From assembly GCA_025642065.1 (NCBI GenBank), contig JAODUP010000721.1, positions 109,501-173,500 of the forward strand: a stretch of DNA of 64,000 bases, written 5' to 3'. Position numbers and translations under genes: made by a program. The notes beneath the pieces were generated by a model that did no database searches, was not told the origin of the DNA, and saw only the letters and a program-made list of their open reading frames with translations. Origin of the DNA: Paralvinella palmiformis. Lineage: Eukaryota > Annelida > Polychaeta > Terebellida > Alvinellidae. Of this stretch, positions 59,364 to 64,000 are shown one piece after another; position 1 is the first letter of the stretch, and the number at the start of each line of letters is the position of its first letter.

Positions 59364-62300
59364 AAATCTATTTTTTATATATTGGTTTGTGTCGATTTAC
59401 TTGCAAGTGACTCCAATATTGGTCAGAATTCCAATTTACACACACGCAAACTGTGTATAGTTGATCTTATTATTCTTTGCTAGCTGGCTACTTATGAGTG
59501 TTCTTGAGAATCATAAAAAAACTTTCTCTACTTACAGAATGTATCAGACTTATGGAGTGTTGTTCAGCATATGACTGATGTACCTGTGTCAACCAGTGAC
59601 AACATTGTTAAAACACGATCATCTAGAACAATGAAAACTGCTTTTGTATCACAGGCTTTAAAGTATTTAGAAAAAAGGTACTTTATATCTTTGAGCATCT
59701 CTGTTGTTCTGTCAGCGTTTTTATTCTGGCTTCATTACACTGTTTTGGTGAAGATTTCATTGTATTGTTTACTGATGGAATTGAAGGATTTAAATAACTG
59801 GTTTACACCTTGATTCGTATTGAATGTAGATTTGTTTAGTTAGAAGTATTTATGGTAATTTAATGTCTAGGCCACTGTTGCTACTGATACTTTTGTACAG
59901 CATTTCTTAAGCTAATGAATCTATTATATGCTATAATCTATGAACAGATTAATGTTGTTTCAGTTATGTGAAGTATATTACAACAATGGTGTACAGCAAT
60001 CTACAAAAGGCACAACTTGGTGGAATACCGGGTACCTACAACTTAGTGCGCAGTTTTCTCAATGTACATCTGCAACAGAGTACTCCAGGGCTGGAGGTAG
60101 TTTAGTGTTTCATTATTACGTGCAATAGGAAACCTCATATAGGTATAACAGATTGTGTGGATCATTAATTTATCACAATATTTAAAGAAAAGTGTGGTAT
60201 TGATTGAGTGTATTTTAATATTTCTTCAGGATGGTACAGTTGAAAATCATCCAGTGTGGGCTATGATATACTACTGTCTGCGATGTGGAGATCTGTCTGC
60301 TGCTAGGCAAGTGATGACCCCTGTACAGTAAGTTATACTTTGTTGTCTTTGCTGTTAACAATATGTACTAAATTTGCTTGTGTTCATTTTTAATATATGC
60401 ATAGAAATGTGTTAAAACAGGATCATGTGATTATATTCAAGGTGTTATTAAATAAAAGGTGCGTGCACTACTGCTTCTTTATGTGTTTGTTTATTATACT
60501 GCAGGCAACATTTAGAAGAGTTCCCACGGTTTTTCCAAGAGTACATGACTAGTGAAGATCACAGGTATTATGTTTGTTTGGACAGTCACATGTTTCACTG
60601 GTTTTTTCTCGCAGTATTTTAAGCTTTCCACTAAATTATTACAATATGGTGTTCCTGTTGTAAAGGATTTGGCAAGATAATCACTTGTTTTTGTTGCCTT
60701 CCCTCTCTTTATTCAAAGCGCAATAAAATTCTTTATTTTATATCCATCGTTGAAAGAGCTTCACCGGTGTGACTGGTAAGATTATAGAATGTTTTTCTTT
60801 TAACAAAAGAGATTTTTGTTTCAGGCTCAGTACGAACAGTGAGAGAGAAATTAGACTGAAGTATAAAAGCAGCATACGCAACAGTACAGACCCATATAAA
60901 AGGTATGTGTTAAAATTGTCAGAGTGATAATTAGCATATTGGTTAAAATGAGTCACTGGCATAAATAGCAGTATTAAACTGATAGTTTTATTGATACCTG
61001 GCTTATTGCTGTATATCATAGCTGAGTACAAGAAATGCTTAGACTACAAAATGTTTTGGCCACTATATTGTAGAAAATGTTCAACGTTTTCATTGTTTTC
61101 CAGGGCCTGTTACTGCGTCATTGGCCACTGTGATCAAAAGGATGATCATACCGATGTTATCATATCTACGGATGATTATCTCTGGCTGAAGCTTCATCAG
61201 CTCCATGTTGAGGATGAAGATGGCGACGAGTTAACCGAGGACAGGTTAACTCTGACACAGCTCCAAGTCATGCTTCTTGAGGAATATGGTAAGAAATGTG
61301 TCTTAGCTAATCAGTGGCCACGTTTTAATATGTTGACGAGCTCATTGTTGGCAACTAAATGGCATAACAATAAAAGTATATATTTTAAAACTAAAGCGGT
61401 TGTTTTTGCTCTTTACAGTTATAGTCTTGTTTCTAATCAATTGATATTAATAACGTCTGGTGTTTTTAATGAAGGAAAGGAAAATCTATTTGATGAACTA
61501 ATGCCTAATAAGTCAAAACTGTTAATAATTAAGAATTGATCATTTTCTTGTAACAAAAAATTAAATCCAGTTAATTTTTTCTTATGATTTAGGTCATGTT
61601 GTGACATGTGTTAAAATTGTTCTGTTATCTAAGTAGATGTTCAGATGAGGGTTACAACTTGAAATGATTTTGCTTTTCAAGGTGAAAGTCATTTCCATGC
61701 TTATCAACAACCATATCTGTACTTCCGTGTGTTGTTTCTGAGTGGCCAGTTTGAAGCAGCCATCGAATTCTTGTCTCGTATTGATCGGCTCAGATGTCAC
61801 ACTGTTCATGTAGCGTTGGTGTTATACGAGATGGGTCTCCTTTTAACACCCCACTCCATACAAGCCCAACTATGTGAGTATTGTTCTTGAAAATATGTGC
61901 TTAGTGTTATACGGATTTAATCGAAAATCACCAAAAATTTAGTATTGGCAAGTCATGAAATTTACTATTATGTGATATAGGTTGGTGTAGATTACACTTT
62001 TACTAATCTTCCCGCATAAACATCAGCTAAAACCTTATCACTTCCATACAATATGTATGCAAATATTTTGAAAGGTCAGCTTGAATTATTAAGTAAAATG
62101 TGTTCTAAAAAGTGAGTAAACAAACTTTATTTCAGGGTAGGTGAATGGCTGCTATATGCTTTTAGAAATGGACTATATTATTTTCACTATGTTTACCATG
62201 TTAATTTTCAGTGTCAAGAGAATCTTCAGATCCTGATCCATTGCGTCGTTTGAACTTTGCTCGTCTGATTATGATGTATACAAGAAAGTTTGAAGTTACT

Positions 62301-63366
62301 GATCCAAGGGAAGCACTCCAGTACTTCTATTTTCTGAGGTGTGTATGTTCTTATTGAGATCATTTGTATTAACTTTAACTTTGTCAAATTTTATAATGGA
62401 TTACTTGTGCTATGGTTAGAACTCAACTGTAATTATTTGGCAGTCACATTTTAAAGCATTTCCATGCAGCAGTTTATAATATAATACCATGTTATCTTAT
62501 GTAGAGATCTGAAGACATACCAGGGTGATAACCTATTCATGTCTTGTGTTAGTGAACTTGTCTTAGAGACCAGAGAGGTGAGACTGGCTGATGCTTTTAA
62601 ATATTTCTAGTCATTATATTCATCTGTAAAATAAACGATACTACATTTAAATAGGTTAAACGATTATGTAACTGCTTATACATAGTTGTTATTAACTATT
62701 TTCCAGTTTGATATGCTGCTAGGTCAGTTAAATAAAGATGGAAGCAGAAGGGTAAGTTAGCTGAAGGCTGTAGTTTATGCGCATATTTATTCCAATTAAA
62801 TTACTGAACAGTTAACTTTCCATTAAATGCTGTTAGTTAAATTAAAGTGTAACATCTTGTTTATATCAGTTAAAGTCCTAATTCAGTTTCATATTTCTGT
62901 TAAGTAACAATCCAGAAATTGTTTTACAGATAGAATTTTAAAATAAAGAAGAATATTTTGTTATATCAAGAAAATTTTTATCTGTTATACTCAAGTAATT
63001 ATTCATTAATTTCAGCCTGGTGTTATAGATAAATTCAATCTTGACACGGATAAGATAATTGAACTTGTTGCTAGGGATACAGAGAACAAAGGTCTTCTGG
63101 AAGATGCAGTTCGACTGTATGATCTTGCTCAGGTATGGATAAGATTTGTAAAAGAATTTAAGGAGTTGGTATTTTTGTTTAGCGAAGAAATTTGGTTTTA
63201 GCAACAGCTTTTATTTCAGAACACTGAGAAAGTGTTAGAACTGATGAATAAGCTCTTAACACAAGTATTATCACAGCCTCCTGCTCCACAGTCTAATAAA
63301 GATAGGCTTAAACAGCTGGCACTTGCAATAGCACAGAGGTGAGATATTCGTAAAATAACTGTGTGT

Positions 63367-63404
<38 letters not shown>

Positions 63405-64000
63405 TGAAAAGGTACCGAGGTTTATCTGGTTAGTGAAATGACAAATTACTAAAATGCTTTTATTCCATTTTCTGTCCATTGCTATTACACTTACATTGAT
63501 AAGAAAATTACCTTCCCTTGGTAAGGGATGGTGGGTACATTATTATTACTCTTGCATGGATAAATAACCTTTGTGCACTAGGTATCGCGAGCTTGGCCAG
63601 GAAGGCAGTCGTCACACGACAAGCACATTCCACTTGCTGCTTGACCTGATGACTTTCTTTGACCTTTATCACACCAATAAATATGAACAGGCTTGTTCGG
63701 TGAGTTTATGACTAATAATTAAATATATATATATATAATTCTCTATTTCTGCACAATAAAAACAAAAATACAACGATACTTTAGCATATATTAATTATTA
63801 TATAATTTGTAAGTACTTCTGTCAGCCTTTTCCTATATTGTTGTCTGTTGACAGGTTATTCAAGAACTGAATTTGCTGCCGTTCAAAGTTGAGGACGTAG
63901 AACAGAAGGTTAATGCCTTCAGGAGCTACTCAGACGAAATACGCAGAAGCCTGCCAGACATACTGCTAGCTACAATGACCATTTTATATACGCAGTATAG
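51231..64000 (+). CDS. NUP93: NUP93, inner-ring nucleoporin (18 exons, C-terminus beyond window)
   Basis: Nic96/Nup93-family alpha-solenoid scaffold of the nuclear pore inner ring; its N-terminal helix region tethers the Nup62 complex. Exons: 51231-51409, 56867-57047, 57731-57859, 58136-58306, 59538-59677, 59964-60096, 60230-60327, 60505-60564, 60825-60902, 61104-61288, 61682-61873, 62212-62338, 62505-62577, 62707-62751, 63016-63132, 63220-63338, 63582-63699, 63855-64000. Every junction has GT-AG sites and a matching phase, giving about 763 residues; human NUP93 has 819. Recognised segments: [136 protein letters not shown]. An acceptor at 51201 implies a non-coding first exon. Intron 1 (5.5 kb) holds two transposon copies; intron 2 holds a SINE. 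No lesion was seen. Confidence 0.97.
51480..52450 (+). mobile_element. L1/Tx1-like LINE 3' fragment and flanking short repeats in NUP93 intron 1
   Basis: 51690-52230 encodes, across two frames, the C-terminal part of an L1/Tx1-type ORF2: [20 protein letters not shown], then [36 protein letters not shown] and [17 protein letters not shown], the Cys-containing tail with F-W motif typical of that group. A TA microsatellite (52155-52196) has expanded inside the tail. The fragment ends around 52440 near AATAAAGA. The stretch 51490-51660 just before it has three diverged copies of TTGAAAGACC.ATCTTG. Confidence 0.65.
53030..53095 (+). repeat. Short tandem repeat, 21-bp unit
   Basis: Two near-exact copies of TTGTCCTGGTAAATGGTAA and a third shorter one (TTGTCCTGGAAATG). 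It sits in NUP93 intron 1. 52700-52790 has related TCCTGGAAATG/TCCAGAAAA sequence. Confidence 0.7.
53464..54765 (-). mobile_element. pogo-type element P2, decayed, with transposase C-terminus
   Basis: The left end (from 53464, preceded by TA) follows the right end of P1 read in reverse: CCATA.TATTCTCGCATATTA, then CCGGCAGATAAGTCGA. The interior shares the TTAATTAATTGTTTCACAG and GACTATCAA blocks with P1, inverted. The far end (54640-54760) matches P1's left end up to CCCTTCCCCAAAAAT and is then lost. On the minus strand, about 53870-53640 encodes [19 protein letters not shown] followed by an acidic tail, the conserved C-terminus of pogo/Tigger-type DDE transposases. Non-functional; in NUP93 intron 1. 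Confidence 0.75.
56012..56430. repeat. Hairpin-ended dispersed repeat, copy 2
   Basis: Inverted and diverged relative of 18282-18455. The right end (56395-56430) has ACATTTAGAC...GTCTAAACAT as a hairpin. A matching hairpin, ATGTTTAGAC/GTCTAAATG, is at 56012-56036, so both ends of this copy carry the same fold. It lies at the end of NUP93 intron 1. Confidence 0.55.
57420..57612 (+). mobile_element. tRNA-derived SINE (family 1), full length, perfect 16-bp duplication
   Basis: Begins GGGGCTCTTCCGTGGTCTAG, followed by GCGGTAGCATGCTGG and the B-box-like GTTCGAATCAC, and ends in an ATC repeat tail. It is flanked by exact TTATGTGTAAAATTAG at 57404-57419 and 57613-57628. It is inserted in sense orientation in NUP93 intron 2. 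Confidence 0.93.
59329..59361. repeat. TA microsatellite in NUP93 intron 4
   Basis: Short CA run and then a TA run. A poly-C tract lies at about 59211-59223 in the same intron. Confidence 0.9.
63361..63403. repeat. GT microsatellite in NUP93 intron 16
   Basis: GT run with one AT interruption, about 20 bases after the donor site at 63339. Confidence 0.93.

Overview
This window is nuclear DNA from an animal, most likely a mollusc or another lophotrochozoan. It is AT-rich, has long introns with GT-AG splice sites, and is crowded with dispersed repeats: CR1/L2-type LINEs, tRNA-derived SINEs, pogo and hAT elements, TA and CA microsatellites. No prokaryotic feature is present. The species call is inference from gene content and repeat types; no lineage-specific marker was identified.

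The left part (1-11.2 kb) is mostly the first intron of a partial minus-strand GLYAT-like acyltransferase gene (exons 11122-11202, 253-351 and 1-72, continuing off the left edge). That intron has been filled by three decayed LINE copies. 11.2-21.3 kb has no recognised gene; it holds a pogo-like relic carrying an HTH remnant, two SINEs, a hairpin repeat and a fourth decayed LINE. 21443-27965 is a complete five-exon minus-strand GLYAT-like gene (289 aa), a paralogue of the partial one. Its introns 1 and 2 carry a foldback element, a non-autonomous hAT element and a pogo-type element. 28.6-31.6 kb is a nearly full-length CR1/L2-like LINE with three disabling lesions.

34638-40224 (minus) is a predicted type I membrane protein: an IgGFc-binding-like ectodomain, an Asp-rich metal-binding motif, a long Ser/Thr-rich mucin stalk, one membrane segment and a cytoplasmic tail of about 280 aa. 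Its first exon was not found. A possible decayed paralogous tail lies at 41.36-41.96 kb, and a dead ZBED/hAT transposase copy lies at 43.6-44.6 kb.

The right part has two conserved housekeeping genes on the plus strand. CIAO3 (Nar1/NARFL, cytosolic iron-sulfur assembly) is encoded by one uninterrupted 481-codon exon (45761-47206). NUP93 begins at 51231; eighteen coding exons with matching splice phases give about 763 residues before the window ends, so only the C-terminus is missing. NUP93 introns hold a degraded pogo copy with a transposase tail, an L1/Tx1-like LINE fragment, and a SINE flanked by a perfect 16-bp target-site duplication.

The genes do not form a functional cluster; they are ordinary animal neighbours. 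The most interesting items are the mucin-like IgGFc-domain receptor, the GLYAT-like pair, the intronless CIAO3, and the transposon structures whose insertion signatures can be read directly.
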